DNA of 64,000 nt, taken from the NCBI GenBank assembly GCA_036852015.1, contig JAANDG010000028.1:124001-188000 (forward strand). The letters run 5' to 3'. The notes beneath the pieces are model-generated. The model was not told the DNA's origin, searched no databases, and saw only the letters and a program-made list of their open reading frames with translations. Source of the DNA: Pelodera strongyloides (Eukaryota; Nematoda; Chromadorea; Rhabditida; Rhabditidae). Positions 23,595 through 34,738 of this stretch are shown in pieces; positions within the stretch are counted from its first letter, which is position 1, and each line of letters starts with the position of its first letter. The translations under genes were made by a program, and so were the position numbers.

Positions 23595-25196
23595 GTATTA
23601 ACCACTCTTACACATGCCCTTTCTGAAATCGGCTATATTGTTTGGGAACTTTCAATATTTTCATCCGTATGCGGTGCCGTGTCTGCTAACTCTCTAACTT
23701 ACGGATAACTATCTTCGAGCATTTACGACTCCCGGGAACCTAATTAATTAAACAATTAATTACCTAGGATGATTATTTTCAGTTCGACGAAATTCATCAG
23801 CCAGTACGAATAAGATGAAAACCGACCCGCCCGTTATACATTATCAAAGGACAAACTCTGAGGGAACGGTAGGTTGATAAAAGATATTTAAAAATATATA
23901 TATCTGGCGCTCATATATCGGAACTTTTTTCGAATAGCCTCAAACTCAAAAAGCACACTGCCACAGCGTCTGCGCATTCCGACTGGCCAATAACATACAA
24001 GCTTCCTCGATTCGCTATCTGTCGTCAACGCTTATGCAAATGTATATAATACTTGACGACGTAAATTAACTACTTCACAGCTTCGTACTACTGTCGCTGA
24101 TACTTGGAGATGTAAAATAGATGCTTGTCATTACTAGTTTACGTCTTGAAGTCTTCTACAATGCTACCATAAGCCACGCCCCCTTCTCCACAAAAACAAA
24201 GTCCTCACTAACAGATATTCAGATAAAAGTAAATGGCGTGAGAAAATGTGATGATGACACTCCCCCGCCCTACGCTCCACCCCCGCCCCCCGGACAGTCA
24301 CGCCCACTCTACGATCGAAGAGGACAAAAGGTGTGTAGGCGTTGTTGGAAAATAAACTAGTTTACTTTCTTTGCAGTTTGTAGTGTGGTGAAAACTTACA
24401 AGGAACTAGAGCTCAATACATGAGAGATTTAACCAAGGACTGGGAGTATTCTAGACCGAAGATTCATTTAGCCCTCAAAGATAGTCCTAACTTTAAATCC
24501 TTTAAAGCCGTATTGTATCTACTTTGGAAAATTTGCATATGATACGCATATCCTATGTAAATTTGGTGCCGGAAGCTCGACGGACGAGCACCAAATTCGC
24601 ACTGGATACATAGGATATGCATATTATATGAAAATTTCCCAAAACTAGGTACAATGCGGCTTTAAATGGAGTCCAATGGAAACATTTTCATACTTTCCTA
24701 TTACAAAATACCAACCATGCAATTTCTAGATATCCCCAGTTCGAACACAACCTCTACCACAAGATAACAAACGGTACAAGAAGCCTGATGATGACGGTAT
24801 GTGAAATTTTAATGCGAAGCTGTTCCTTTTAAAGCGAAATACGGGCCGGTTTTTGAAACACATCGAGTACTTATCGAGTACATTCTTATGCAGCCTATGC
24901 AAAGGAGCATAAATTAGAATAAAAAATCGAGCTAAATTCGAGTAATTTATTGCTAGCCTAAATACGCAAGAATTCAGTTGAGTTGTTCACGATGTGTTTC
25001 AAAAATCGGAAGGTATCAATTCTCTGTGCATCAATATAACAGGTAGAAAGAGAGAGGAGAGAGGGATAGAGAGAGGATTCAAAAGAAATTCAAACATTTC
25101 TTTTTAGATGACGAAAAGAACAAAGGTTTCTTCCGTTCATGCTATCGAGAGTTTGGAAGCTGCTGTATGGGACTGTGCTCTAACTTCTCGCTTTAA
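20547..25196 (+). CDS. Orphan 250-aa proline-rich, Cys-tailed protein (8 exons, complete)
   Basis: Exons 20547-20674, 20904-21016, 21239-21352, 22761-22808, 23783-23868, 24223-24330, 24730-24796 and 25108-25196 join in one open phase to 250 residues. Every junction is GT-AG. I do not recognise the family. The first ATG lies four bases after a TTTCAG (20541-20542), which suits spliced-leader addition and argues for a complete N-terminus; an unspliced in-frame ATG at 20532 is the alternative. Visible parts: an N-terminal hydrophobic patch (LRAVLAVVVPG), an acidic stretch with five Asp in a row, a PPPTLYQEL segment, a PPPY motif at about residues 177-180 followed by polyproline (a typical WW-domain ligand), a basic-then-acidic linker, and a Cys-rich tail (residues 233-245, CYREFGSCCMGLC) that might be lipidated or bind metal. 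No clear transmembrane helix. The stop TAA lies inside TTAA of a repeat terminus (CTTTAAAGCGGTAT). Exon structure is well supported; function is unknown. Confidence 0.8.
20805..20885 (-). mobile_element. tRNA-derived SINE head in intron 1 of the 250-aa gene
   Basis: Minus strand has a perfect A-box (TGGCCTAGTGG) and a B-box-like GGGTCGGTTCC about 45 bases later, with poor cloverleaf stems. It fits a degenerate tRNA-derived promoter, not a working tRNA. Confidence 0.5.
21145..21220 (-). mobile_element. tRNA-Arg(UCU)-like SINE head in intron 2 of the 250-aa gene
   Basis: Minus strand shows TGACGCAATGGCTAGCGC (A-box), an anticodon-loop-like CTTCTAA as in tRNA-Arg UCU, and GAGTTCGAATC (B-box). 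Acceptor stem does not pair. Intron 2 is only 222 bases, so this fills a third of it. Confidence 0.5.
22990..23095. repeat. TAGTACTT-rich tract in intron 4 of the 250-aa gene
   Basis: Irregular repeats of TTAGTACTT/AAGTACTAA, itself near-palindromic. Confidence 0.6.
23478..23592 (+). repeat. CT microsatellite in intron 4 of the 250-aa gene
   Basis: CTCTCT runs interrupted by GTATTAACCCCTCTCTCT, which itself repeats three times. Confidence 0.75.
24502..24665. mobile_element. TTAA palindromic element in intron 6 of the 250-aa gene
   Basis: Borders TTAAAGCCGTATTGTATCTA and TACAATGCGGCTTTAA; inner arms as in the 4,561 copy. Better preserved at the ends. Confidence 0.65.
24829..25018. mobile_element. 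Family A element in last intron of the 250-aa gene
   Basis: Left TTTTAAAGCGAAATACGGGC is intact; right end decays after TTTCAAAAATCGGAAGGTAT. It lies 90 bases upstream of the final exon. Confidence 0.65.
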
Positions 25197-25452
25197 AGCG
25201 GTATGCTACGTGGTTGTGAAACATATGCTGGTCAGATTTAGGCACATGCAGCATGGCATTTTATTGAATAATTACCCCTTTACACAACATCAACTACATC
25301 TTCAATGAAACACGAATTGAATGAATTAACAGGGTTACGACTACACAGTCACCTCGAGAAGGATAGCCTAGCAATTACATCAATTACACGAGGGCGGATT
25401 ATTGTTAGTGGGTCAATAGATAGGCCCCAGTTAATCAATTAGCTTTACGCCT

Positions 25453-25458
25453 AATAAA
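25453..25458 (+). terminator. Candidate polyadenylation signal AATAAA for the 250-aa gene
   Basis: First AATAAA seen downstream of the stop at 25196, about 260 bases away. The 3' UTR would then include the repeat that overlaps the stop codon. Weak support on its own. Confidence 0.3.
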
Positions 25459-25683
25459 TAGTTGACACTGCAAAGTATTCTTCCTATTATTTATCAATGT
25501 ACATAACTCCGTGTAAAAGCTTACAATTAGTATTCAGGAATTTAACATGGTCATAAAAAAAATTGAATTGACAAAGTTCATAGATTTTATATTTTTAGAG
25601 CCTACTGTGAGATTAATCCATATCTATATTGATACTTACATGTTTTACCAAATGAGATTCTAGCTATACTACGCGTTCGAGTT

Positions 25684-25967
25684 GGGAAAAGTTTGAAGAA
25701 TTCCGGAAAAGTTTGGTTCAAGATGGACACCGGAAACGTAAATTTTACTTACTGGAAAAGTTCATACACCGTAATGGAAAATCGTTGTTTTTCCGCCATA
25801 TAGCCCCAACCGTCGGGGTCAACTTCGAACGGGCGATACATTCTTGGATCCGGCAGTGTTAAAAATAATATCCCACAACGAATTCCACTACGGTAGATTT
25901 TGATTTCCCTGGCATGTTTTTCCGTCCATCTTCACCAACCTTTTCCGGAATTCTTCAAACTTTTCCC
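25684..25967. repeat. 284-bp inverted repeat
   Basis: Left arm GGGAAAAGTTTGAAGAATTC, CCGGAAAAGTTTGGTTCAAG; right arm is the complement, ending TTCTTCAAACTTTTCCC. No ORF between. Confidence 0.65.
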
Positions 25968-27214
25968 ATCTTAAATGCGCCTTTATGCCCAATTATTTAA
26001 TTACAAAATACAAAACGTCCATTTTCCATGGCCATTTTCCTTGTAAGTTCTAACTCTAACTGTCCTCTACTAACTGAACCTTTCACTTATTTTCTTATTA
26101 TTATTCTGTGATATAGCACCTCAATAGTTCTCGATGTTTATATACTACAATTTGCAACGGCCCCCACCCAGAACCTAGAGTTGTGCGCCGCAATGTTTCG
26201 AACGCTTGCCGCATACGTCACGCAACAAAACGGCGCAGAAATTTTGTGCGCCAAACATAAAAACGTTGCCGCAAACAACCCAAGTCTTCTCACTGCAAGG
26301 GAAAATAACACAATCCAATTAAGAAAACCCTAACTTTACACTACCATGACTACAGTACTTTTATTATATTAATATTTTGTATTATTATTTTTTTTTATTA
26401 ATACTTCATGCTGTATGTATTTGTACTACAAACTAAAACTAGTTTTACTATTTACATATTTTCGAATCTAGCGAACTTCATGACATTCCAATGCTCAATT
26501 TTTCCGGTGTATTCTTCCAAATCTTCTAAACTTTAAAGCGGTATTGCACGTGGTTTTGAGACCGGATGGTGGCCGAATGAGCACAAAAGGGCGCTAAACG
26601 TCTCACAAACTACGTGTTATATCTCTTTAAACGTACTTTAAACGTATTACTTCTGATTATTGTTATTTATTTTAATGTAACCTATGTACATGTTCTCTCA
26701 TGGATGTAAACGATTGCCAGTCACGAAAATAAACGGTGCTAATCCTCTTATTCGTATGCATTATTTACCAGATTACTTTTAAAGCAGTGCAAAATCCGGG
26801 TTTTGAAACTTGTAGCGCAAAATATTTCCCATGTACATATAGTTTGCACACATTGGGAGCGAATCTCAGCAATATTATGGTCATTTGCATAAAATACATT
26901 GGTACATTCAGAAAACAATTGTTCTACCTTTTGTAAATAGTAAACGTATAAAAGTTAAATCGTATTGCTTGAATAAAGAGTTATATATAAAGGCTGAATA
27001 TACGAAATGTGTGTGGTGTGTGGTGTAACCATGTGTATGGATAAAGATTGATAGGGCAAATAGAGTCCTCAAAATGAATTAAACTTTAAATAACTAATAA
27101 TTAATTATTTTAAGTAACTAATATAATACCTTTTGGGAACATACAATACACCTTGTTAGTATAACTTTTGCACCTGAATCTCTTACCATTAGCTACAAGG
27201 AAATCTATATGACC

Positions 27215-27365
27215 CTTTACAGCGAAATACCGGCCGGTTTCTTTTGGAACGCATCGTGGACGAGTGCTTTCGTATTTATTTATGCTAATTGGAGCCGATC
27301 GAGATAGATTTTGTATGCTAAATTACCACGATGCATTTCCAAAAGCCGCCCGCATTTCGCTTTAA
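27215..27365. mobile_element. Family A element, short
   Basis: Left CAGCGAAATACCGGCCGG, right AGCCGCCCGCATTTCGCTTTAA; interior mostly deleted. Confidence 0.6.
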
Positions 27366-27543
27366 CTACAAGGAAGTATAGTCGTAACACTAATTTCTTC
27401 GCAAAACTTGTATGGTGATATTACAGTTTAAGTATATCGCAGTTTAGTGATGCGCATTAGACAAGCTTAGAAATCACAGCCAGATCTCCATACATTTTTT
27501 GCTATGTTTCAATGAAAATAGCATGACTGTGTTACCCGTATAT

Positions 27544-27961
27544 TAAAGGGTCAGGCCCATTTCAAATGACCCCTGTTTTTGATGATTCCATCTGATTCTC
27601 CATGTCAAATATAGTAGTATACGATATTTTTCTAATTTTCAAGCGCAAAATTCAGGCAGGATTCAGCAATTTACCATTGCCAGCCATACACAACTATCTA
27701 TCGCAGTTGTCACGCCCCTTCGCGCTAATTGGGCAATATGCTCTATTGGGCGTGGCGATTGTGATATTGGCCAATGAGCGCGAATGGGCGTGACAACTGC
27801 GATAGATAGTTGGGTATGACTGCCCACGGTAAATTGCTGAATAGTGTGTGAATTTTGGGCTTGAAAATTAGAAAAATATTGCATCCAACTATATTTGGTA
27901 TGGAGATTCAGATGGAATCATCAAAAATAGGGGTCATTTGAAATGGGCCTGACCCTTTAAG
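27544..27961. mobile_element. 418-bp palindromic element ending in TTAAAGGG
   Basis: Ends TTAAAGGGTCAGGCCCATTT and ATGGGCCTGACCCTTTAA; arms of about 170 bp. Same TTAAAGGG/CCCTTTAA ends as the 6,036 element but a different interior. Confidence 0.75.
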
Positions 27962-27997
27962 CGTACCTCAAAAATCGCCCCTTCTCATAGATATATA

Positions 27998-29548
27998 CAG
28001 TGCGTTCCGTAAGTAAAGGAACACCCAAAAAATTTCGTTTTCGGCTCAAAAATCTAAGTAATTCTTCAAATAAGCTGCACCATTGGATTCAGCGTGAAAA
28101 ATGGACCCTGTTTTGTAAAATTTAGAAAAAAATATTCAGAATGTCGTCAGAAGCAATCGTCAACCGAAAAACGGGTTTTTGCAACTGTTACATAAGTAAA
28201 GGAACACCCTTGAAAATTAACATTTATTTAAGAATTAAAAGTGGTAAAGAGGTTTTTTGCATAAATTAATTATCGATAGGTCCTCCTCCACCTGCACCGA
28301 GGTCAAATTCTCAGTGGCGCTTCGAAGACGCGCAATTCTGATGAATTCTGACGTCGCCTGTTGTTCAATTCATGGAGCTTCTGGAAGCCAGTCGGAAAAG
28401 TGCGATTTTGTGCGCAGATTTTCCACAAATGCCCCAGAATAGTTTTCGAATGGATTCGCATCTGAAAAACATGCCGAAACACTCCACGCATGCTCCAGAT
28501 GATTTGTCTTCAAAAATTCTGAAAATTTCTGACGTTCATTGACGCATTTAAATTCTGAATAACACTTTCCGACAGCTGAAAACACTTCGTAAATGCTGTC
28601 GAGAACCGTCAATGTTGGCAATGTTCGTCCGTGCGCGCAGAAACTTCTGATGAACGTGACGCTAGCGTTCTCCCAGCGTCCCAGGCATTGCAGTGATGCA
28701 AGAATTCTCATCTTGGTGCTCCAGATCATGTCCTCAGATGAAAACAACTTCGAATTGAACGTGCCGCATGGAATTGAACGTGTCCAAGGAACATTCTGAT
28801 GCGGTCATCACAGGTGTCTGCAGTCCTTCGACAGACGCAGATGCTGGAGAAGGATCCTTGATGGTTTGGAAGTTTGGAGCCGATCCACGCTAACGTCACG
28901 GTCATCAGGAGTTTCTACGAACGCGGATGAACACTGCCAACACTCAGAAGGTTCTCGCCAGCGTTTACGAAGGATTTGCAGCTGTCGGAAAGTTTTATTC
29001 AGAATTTAAATGCGTCAATGAACGTCAGAGATCCTCAGAATAAATCATCTGGAGCATGCGTGGAGTGTTTCGGCATGTTTTTCAGATGCGAATCCATTCG
29101 AAAACTATTCTGGGGCATTTGTGGAAAATCTGCGCACAAAATCGCACTTTTCCGACTGTCTTCCAGAAGCTCCATAATTGAACAACAGGCGACGTCAGAA
29201 TTCATCAGAATTGCGCGTCTTCGAAGCGCCACTGAGAATTTGACCTCGATGCAGGTGGAGGAGGACCTATCGATAATTAATTTATGCAAAAAACCTCTTT
29301 ACCACTTTTAATTCTTAAATAAATGTTAATTTTCAAGGATGTTCCTTTACTTATGTAACAGTTGCAAAAACCCGTTTTTCGGTTGACGATTGCTTCTGAT
29401 GACATTCTGAATATTTTTTTCTAACTTTTACAAAACAAGGTCCATTTTTCACGCTGAATCCAATGGTGCAGATTATTTGAAGAATTTCTGAGATTTTTGA
29501 GCCGAAAACGAAATTTTTTGGGTGTTCCTTTACTTACGGAACGCACTG
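27998..29548. mobile_element. 1,551-bp palindromic Tc1/mariner-like element without transposase
   Basis: TA lies on both sides. Termini CAGTGCGTTCCGTAAGTAAA and the exact complement at the right resemble Tc1/mariner ends. The arms stay self-complementary for roughly 650 bp each (for example the stretch around 28258-28500 against 29035-29290), leaving a centre of about 200 bp. Open frames inside are arms read on both strands and show no transposase motif. A non-autonomous fold-back derivative. Confidence 0.75.
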
Positions 29549-29854
29549 TATACCCAAATTCTCCCAAAAAATTGCCCCAAATAGCTGTAACTCCCATATA
29601 TAATTGTGATATTTTAAAGAAAACACATACATGTACGAGTAAAAAAGCATAAACATAAACAATAAAAAAAACAATAACATCAACTAACAATAAATGTGAC
29701 ATGTAAAAAAAATCATTTATTAACACAACAATAGTTGCGCTAAGAACAATAGATAAATACGCAAAATATAGTATGATATTATAAACATGAACATACATAA
29801 GACACACATTGGGTGCACCCTAATAAGACATCATAAGAGTCCCCACAACTTTGT

Positions 29855-30256
29855 GTGACTAATATTTACCCCATGCTCAACATTTACCCCATGATCAACG
29901 TGTATCCCACGCTCAATATTTATCCCATGATCAACGTTTACCCCATGCTCAACATTTGCACCATGCTCAACATTTACCCCATGCTCAAAATTTACCCCAT
30001 GCTCAATATTTACCCCATGATCAACACGTATCCCACGCTCAATATTTACTCCATGATAAATATTTACCCCATGATCAACATTTACCCCATGCTCAACATT
30101 TGCCCCATGCTCAATATTTACCCCATGCTCAACATTTACCCCATGCTCAACATTTACTCCATGACCAACATTTACCCCCATACTCATACTCAACATTTGC
30201 CCCATGCTCAATATTTACCCCATGCTCAACATTTACCCCATGCTCAATATTCATCC
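29855..30256 (-). repeat. 18-bp minisatellite, open on both strands
   Basis: About 22 units of CCATGCTCAACATTTACC. The unit is six codons long and stop-free in several frames, so it reads as (VNVEHG)n on the minus strand and (MLNIYP)n on the plus strand. No splice or promoter context supports translation. Confidence 0.8.
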
Positions 30257-30951
30257 GCGCATTCATATTTCGCCCGTTATCAACATCGTTATCTCACTAA
30301 TCCAAAATATCAGTAACACTAGTAAAAGATATCATTACTAAGTAACCGTAGCCAACATCTTAACCTAACCCGTATTACGAATTATATTTGTAAGCTTACT
30401 ACTGTTACCAAACTACCGTGACCAAAATTACCGTGAACGAATCAAATTGCAGAGTATATCGTGATCAAATTACATTGAATAAGTCAGTTTGCCCTACTTA
30501 GTAATTCAGCGGTTAGGGTAGAACAATTAGGCGTTATGACAGAGCAGTAAGGTGGTATGATACAGCAATTAGGTAGTATTGTAGAGTAGTTAGGTATAAT
30601 ACATAGTAGAGAAGTTAGGTCTTATGAAAGAGTAAAGTATTTCGGAATAATTAGTTGCTATCGTATAATACTTAACCTTGAACACCTACTCACTCTGAAA
30701 TTCTGAAATGCCAATGCCGAAACCCAGTATGGAGCAATTTGGATCGCACAGTCAATTTCACTCTCACACGTGTCACGGTAATAAATGCAAGTAATACGCC
30801 TAGTTCGTTAGTGAATTAGGTCACTGACGTTGGGTCTGTGCACGCTGTGTGTTAGTGTCCAATAGTGTCCAGCTACCGGATTTATAATGCTCGGCTATAT
30901 GTATACTCTCTTGGTCAGAGACCCGAGATGCATCTATTTCTGAAAGTATTA

Positions 30952-31133
30952 CTTAAAGTGAAAAACTGGCCGTTTTTTGAAACGCTTCTTGGACAACTGC
31001 ATTCTTAAGCCTCTATGCTAATTTTCTCGAATTTAGCTCGATTTTTATTCTAATTTAGGTTCATTTGCATATGCTGCATAAGAATGCTGATTTACTCAAT
31101 GCTTTTAAAAAACGGGCCGGTATTTCGCTTTAA
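30952..31133. mobile_element. Family A element
   Basis: Left CTTAAAGTGAAAAACTGGCC, right GGGCCGGTATTTCGCTTTAA. It sits inside the spacer of the large inverted duplication. Confidence 0.65.
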
Positions 31134-31385
31134 GTTACAGACTATGAAACATTCACCCTCACCTCTCTTCCTCAGTCTCATTCCGTGAACTCCCAGTATT
31201 CTTCTATCTATTCTCTCTTTCAACTCGCTTATCGCAATCACACCCTCTCTCTCCTAACATTTATCTCTCACGAACTCCTCTAATTCTCACGAACTCCTCT
31301 AATTCTCACTCTCTCGCTAATCTTACTACCCTCCTCACATTGAGCATGTTGGCTAGTATTAGGACGCGGACCTTGACCAAGTACT

Positions 31386-31660
31386 CACTCACTGCGGTAC
31401 TCGCGCACTGCGGTACTCGCGCACTGCGGTACTCGCGCACTGCGGTACTCGCGCAGTGCGGTACTCGCGCAGTGCGGTACTCGCGCAGTGCGGTACTCGC
31501 GCAGTGCGGTACTCGCGCAGGGCGGTACTCGCGCAGTGCGGTACTCGCGCAGTGCGGTACTCACGCAGTGCGGTACTCACGCACTGCGGTACTCGCGCAC
31601 TGCGGTACTCACGCACTGCGGTACTCGCGCACTGCGGTACTCGCGCACTGTGCGGTACTC
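31386..31660. repeat. 16-bp minisatellite (CGCGCACTGCGGTACT)
   Basis: About 17 units, with a GCAC and a GCAG variant clustered in blocks. Open in several frames because of composition. Confidence 0.8.
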
Positions 31661-32499
31661 AGTGTGGCATGAAAATTCGGTTGGTATACCATGAGCCGGC
31701 TCCCAATGCTAACCATCATACCCAAAATTCATACAATGTTACGCGTACTTTGACTAGCTGGCTCTACTACCAATAACAAAGTTCATTGATAACTAGGGGA
31801 ACGTAGATCTAGCGCATTAATATCAGTTCCTTAGCCGGTCTATATTTCCGTCAAACTCCAACTACAGTATTATGGAATGTCGTTCTACAGAACTAGTCTG
31901 CTACACTAATAAACAACTGATCTACACCCAACTATTCAATTTTCATACCCTGGGACTACCTAGATACCAGCAACACAGCCGGCGTAGTAATTGTCATAAT
32001 TACACTATTACACACAACCAACTAAGTACTCTACCCTACTTCCGTGGTAGCCCGAGATACTATAGTTGATTAAATCAGGGAGATGCGCACAAACACAGAC
32101 AAAGAATAAAATGGTTGAAGTTTGAAACACAAATAGAAACAATTTAAAGGAAGATGAGGGCAAAAAAAGTAGGATTTTCGGGGTCTTTGACCAAGAGAGT
32201 ATACATATAAGGCGAGCAGTATAAACACGGTAGCTGGACACAATCGGACACTAACACAAATAGGCGTGCACAGACCCAGAGTCACGTCAGTGACCAAACT
32301 CACTAACGAACTAGGCGAATTACTTGCATTTATTACTGTGACCCGTGTGAGAGCGAAATTGACTGTGCGATCCAAATTGCTACATACTCGGTTTGGGCAT
32401 AGGCATTTCAAAATTTCAGAGTGAATAGGTGTTCTATCTATATAAGGTTATTATACGATACCAACTAATTACTCCGAAACACTTTACTCTTCCATAAGA

Positions 32500-33230
32500 C
32501 GTAACTTCTCTACCATTATACCTAACTACTCTACAATACTACCTAACTGCTCTATCATACCAGCTAACTGCTCTGTCATAACGCCTAATTATTCTACCAC
32601 ACTACCTAATTGCTCTACAATACCACCTAACTGCTCTGTCACAACGCCTAATTAGTCTACCCTACTACCTAACTGCTCTACAATACCACCTAACTGCTCT
32701 GTCACAACGCCTAATTAGTCTACCCTACTACCTAACTGCTCTACAATACCACCTAACTGCTCTGTCACAACGCCTAATTAGTCTACCCTACTACCTAACT
32801 GCTCTAAAATACCACCTAACTGCTCCGTCATAACGCCTAATTATTATGCCCTACTACCTAATTGACCTACAATACTACCTAATTGCTCTATCATACCACC
32901 TAACTGCTCCGTCATAACGTCTAATTATTATACTCTACTACCTAATTGACCCACCATACTACCTAATTGCTTTACAATACTACATAATTGCTCTATCATA
33001 CCAAATAACTGTTCTGTCAAAACGCCTAATTATTCTACCCTACTACCTATTTGAGCTACCGTACTACCTAATTGATCTACAATACCACCTAGCTAGTCTA
33101 CCATAACGCCTAATAACTCTACCATACCACGTAACTGATCTGATCTACCATACTACCTAACTACTCTAAAATGCCACCTAACTACCCTACCCCTGCCATA
33201 ATCTAATTATTCTAGCATAGAACCTAATTC
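32500..33230 (+). repeat. Array of CTACCTAA(C/T)TGCTCT units with 63-bp higher-order repeat
   Basis: Irregular 20-22-bp units; around 32605-32800 three adjoining units repeat as a near-identical 63-bp block. A short stretch of the same array, inverted, is at 30490-30640. Confidence 0.7.
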
Positions 33231-33501
33231 CTCTAACCAGCAACTATATATATTTAACCTACGTACTTCCGACTTACAACTTATCTGCACTACTACCAAA
33301 TACTATACCGTAACGTATTGCCTAATGGCCCGATCCTATTAACTAAAAATCATGAAACCGATTACTGCACCCTACTGCCTAACTAATAGCCAATAAACAA
33401 CAAACCAACTACCCTACACTACGAGCTAAATGCCCTGCCCATAATACACCTGCGCAACTACACAGTCCTTATATCTTAACTATTCAGAGTTAATTTCGTA
33501 C

Positions 33502-34035
33502 CTGATAAAGCCTCGTGGCCCTCCATGCTTTCATTGTCCATGTCCTTCTTGTGGTCCATGTTGCGCTGGACGGGGTCGGCCAGCTGGTCCTAGTCGTCGA
33601 AGTGGACCACATCACGCTTTGACTCTATAGTTTTCCATAACTTCGTTTCCTGTAAAATGTAACACATTATGAATTGTTCTAAAGCAATTAGACATTTCAT
33701 GGAGCACTTAGAGTACCAGAACATAAAAAAACAGACATTTTACTCATTGTCAGCAAATAAGGATCTGGGCTGACTAACCGAGCTCCAACAAGAAATAACA
33801 CTTGTTGGCTTATTATTTTGGAAAATGTAATGAGTTAGTGTAAGCTACCAGGCTGCTATTAGAACACAGTGCTAAACTTCCTTTCATATTACACCGAAAA
33901 TAGAACTCCTCTAATTGAAAGGACTACTCTATCAGTTAGGAAAGAAAAACGAACCTCAGTTAATCCATTCCAGAGTCGTAGCCCGATCCTTAAAAGTTTT
34001 CGATTTGCAATAGCCATGTCCCAAATAGAATTGCG
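33502..34035 (-). pseudogene. Two-exon partial gene with an in-frame TAG
   Basis: Reading leftward, exon 34035-33955 (27 codons) follows a T-rich CAG acceptor, and exon 33649-33502 follows TTTTACAG and ends at a GGTACG donor. The joined frame is phase-consistent and protein-like (for example LLRIGLRLWNGLTE and WKTIESKRDVVHFDD), but a TAG at 33592-33590 interrupts it. After the TAG the same frame continues as DQLADPVQRNMDHKK and on to a good donor. Either this is a decayed gene, or a short protein ends at the TAG (start possible at the ATG inside the first exon), or the stop is read through. No family recognised. Further exons to the left would fall in the minisatellite of 32.5-33.3 kb, which favours a broken copy. 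Confidence 0.5.
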
Positions 34036-34445
34036 CTGAAAGAAAATTACAAATGAAAACAATAGTAACTAAAGGTTAAAAAGAAAAACAAAATCGAGCA
34101 AAATTCTACATAACAAAAAAAACAGCAAGTAAGTTGTAAGAGGTGGTTAGTCTCAACGACTACGATCAAGACTGATCCCCTAATTAGAATTTGAGAAGAT
34201 AATAAATAAAAATTTGCATTTCTGTGCGCTATTTTAATTTATGCTAATTTTGGGGGGGCGCAAGTGGAAAGAGCAAAACACACGGGGACGATTTCTACAA
34301 GATGTACGTTTCATCGAATTTACAAATAGTGTGCAGTTCTAGAAAATTTGATCTGTGCTTGGACTCATCCAGCAAACATTTGTTTTGAATAATCGAATCA
34401 AATAATGGAAGAGGCAATTGTCTGCTCTGTTCGTCTTAGGCGGGA

Positions 34446-34530
34446 CGCCAGCTAAAATATTTGCACCCGCGAACCCGCCCAGCTAAAATATTTCTACCCG
34501 CGAACCCGCCAGCTAAAATATTTCCATTGC
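34446..34530 (+). repeat. About 31-bp tandem repeat CCAGCTAAAATATTT
   Basis: Three units of CCAGCTAAAATATTT followed by a CCCGCGAACCCGC block. Confidence 0.65.
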
Positions 34531-34738
34531 CTAATTCGCTGGCGAAAGTAAACTACTGTAGGCGCTTCGCGGGTTAAAATTAAGTGGGAAATTGTGTGGA
34601 TATACTGTAGTATCGTGCATCACAGAACAACATTTTGGTCCGATTGATTTTCAAAAACGTCATAATTTTTTCTTCAGTTTTGAGTTGTTTCTGTGTTCTA
34701 CTTTGTTGTGTAAGTATTCGTTGTTGTTATTTTTAAAG

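Larger units (their letters stand above)
30490..32840. repeat. Large inverted duplication, arms of at least 400 bp
   Basis: Left arm about 30530-30935 and right arm about 32185-32600 are complements (for example GGATCGCACAGTCAATTTC at 30742 against GAAATTGACTGTGCGATCC at 32355). The spacer of about 1.2 kb holds a family A element and the 16-bp minisatellite; the right arm leads into the CTACCTAACTGCTCT array. Confidence 0.7.

Noticed and set aside
28370..28747. 125-codon frame (-) inside the palindromic element, as possible transposase
   Set aside because: No DDE/D or HTH features seen, and the same sequence is read on the opposite arm, so it is a by-product of the inverted repeat.
29855..30316. 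153-codon repeat protein (+) or 126-codon repeat protein (-)
   Set aside because: Stop-free 18-bp minisatellite; frames on both strands with no gene structure.
31340..31776. Overlapping open frames over the 16-bp repeat
   Set aside because: All frames stay open because of unit composition; no sign of a gene.
29855..33230. CRISPR array
   Set aside because: The repeats are direct tandem minisatellites without unique spacers, in a eukaryotic setting.
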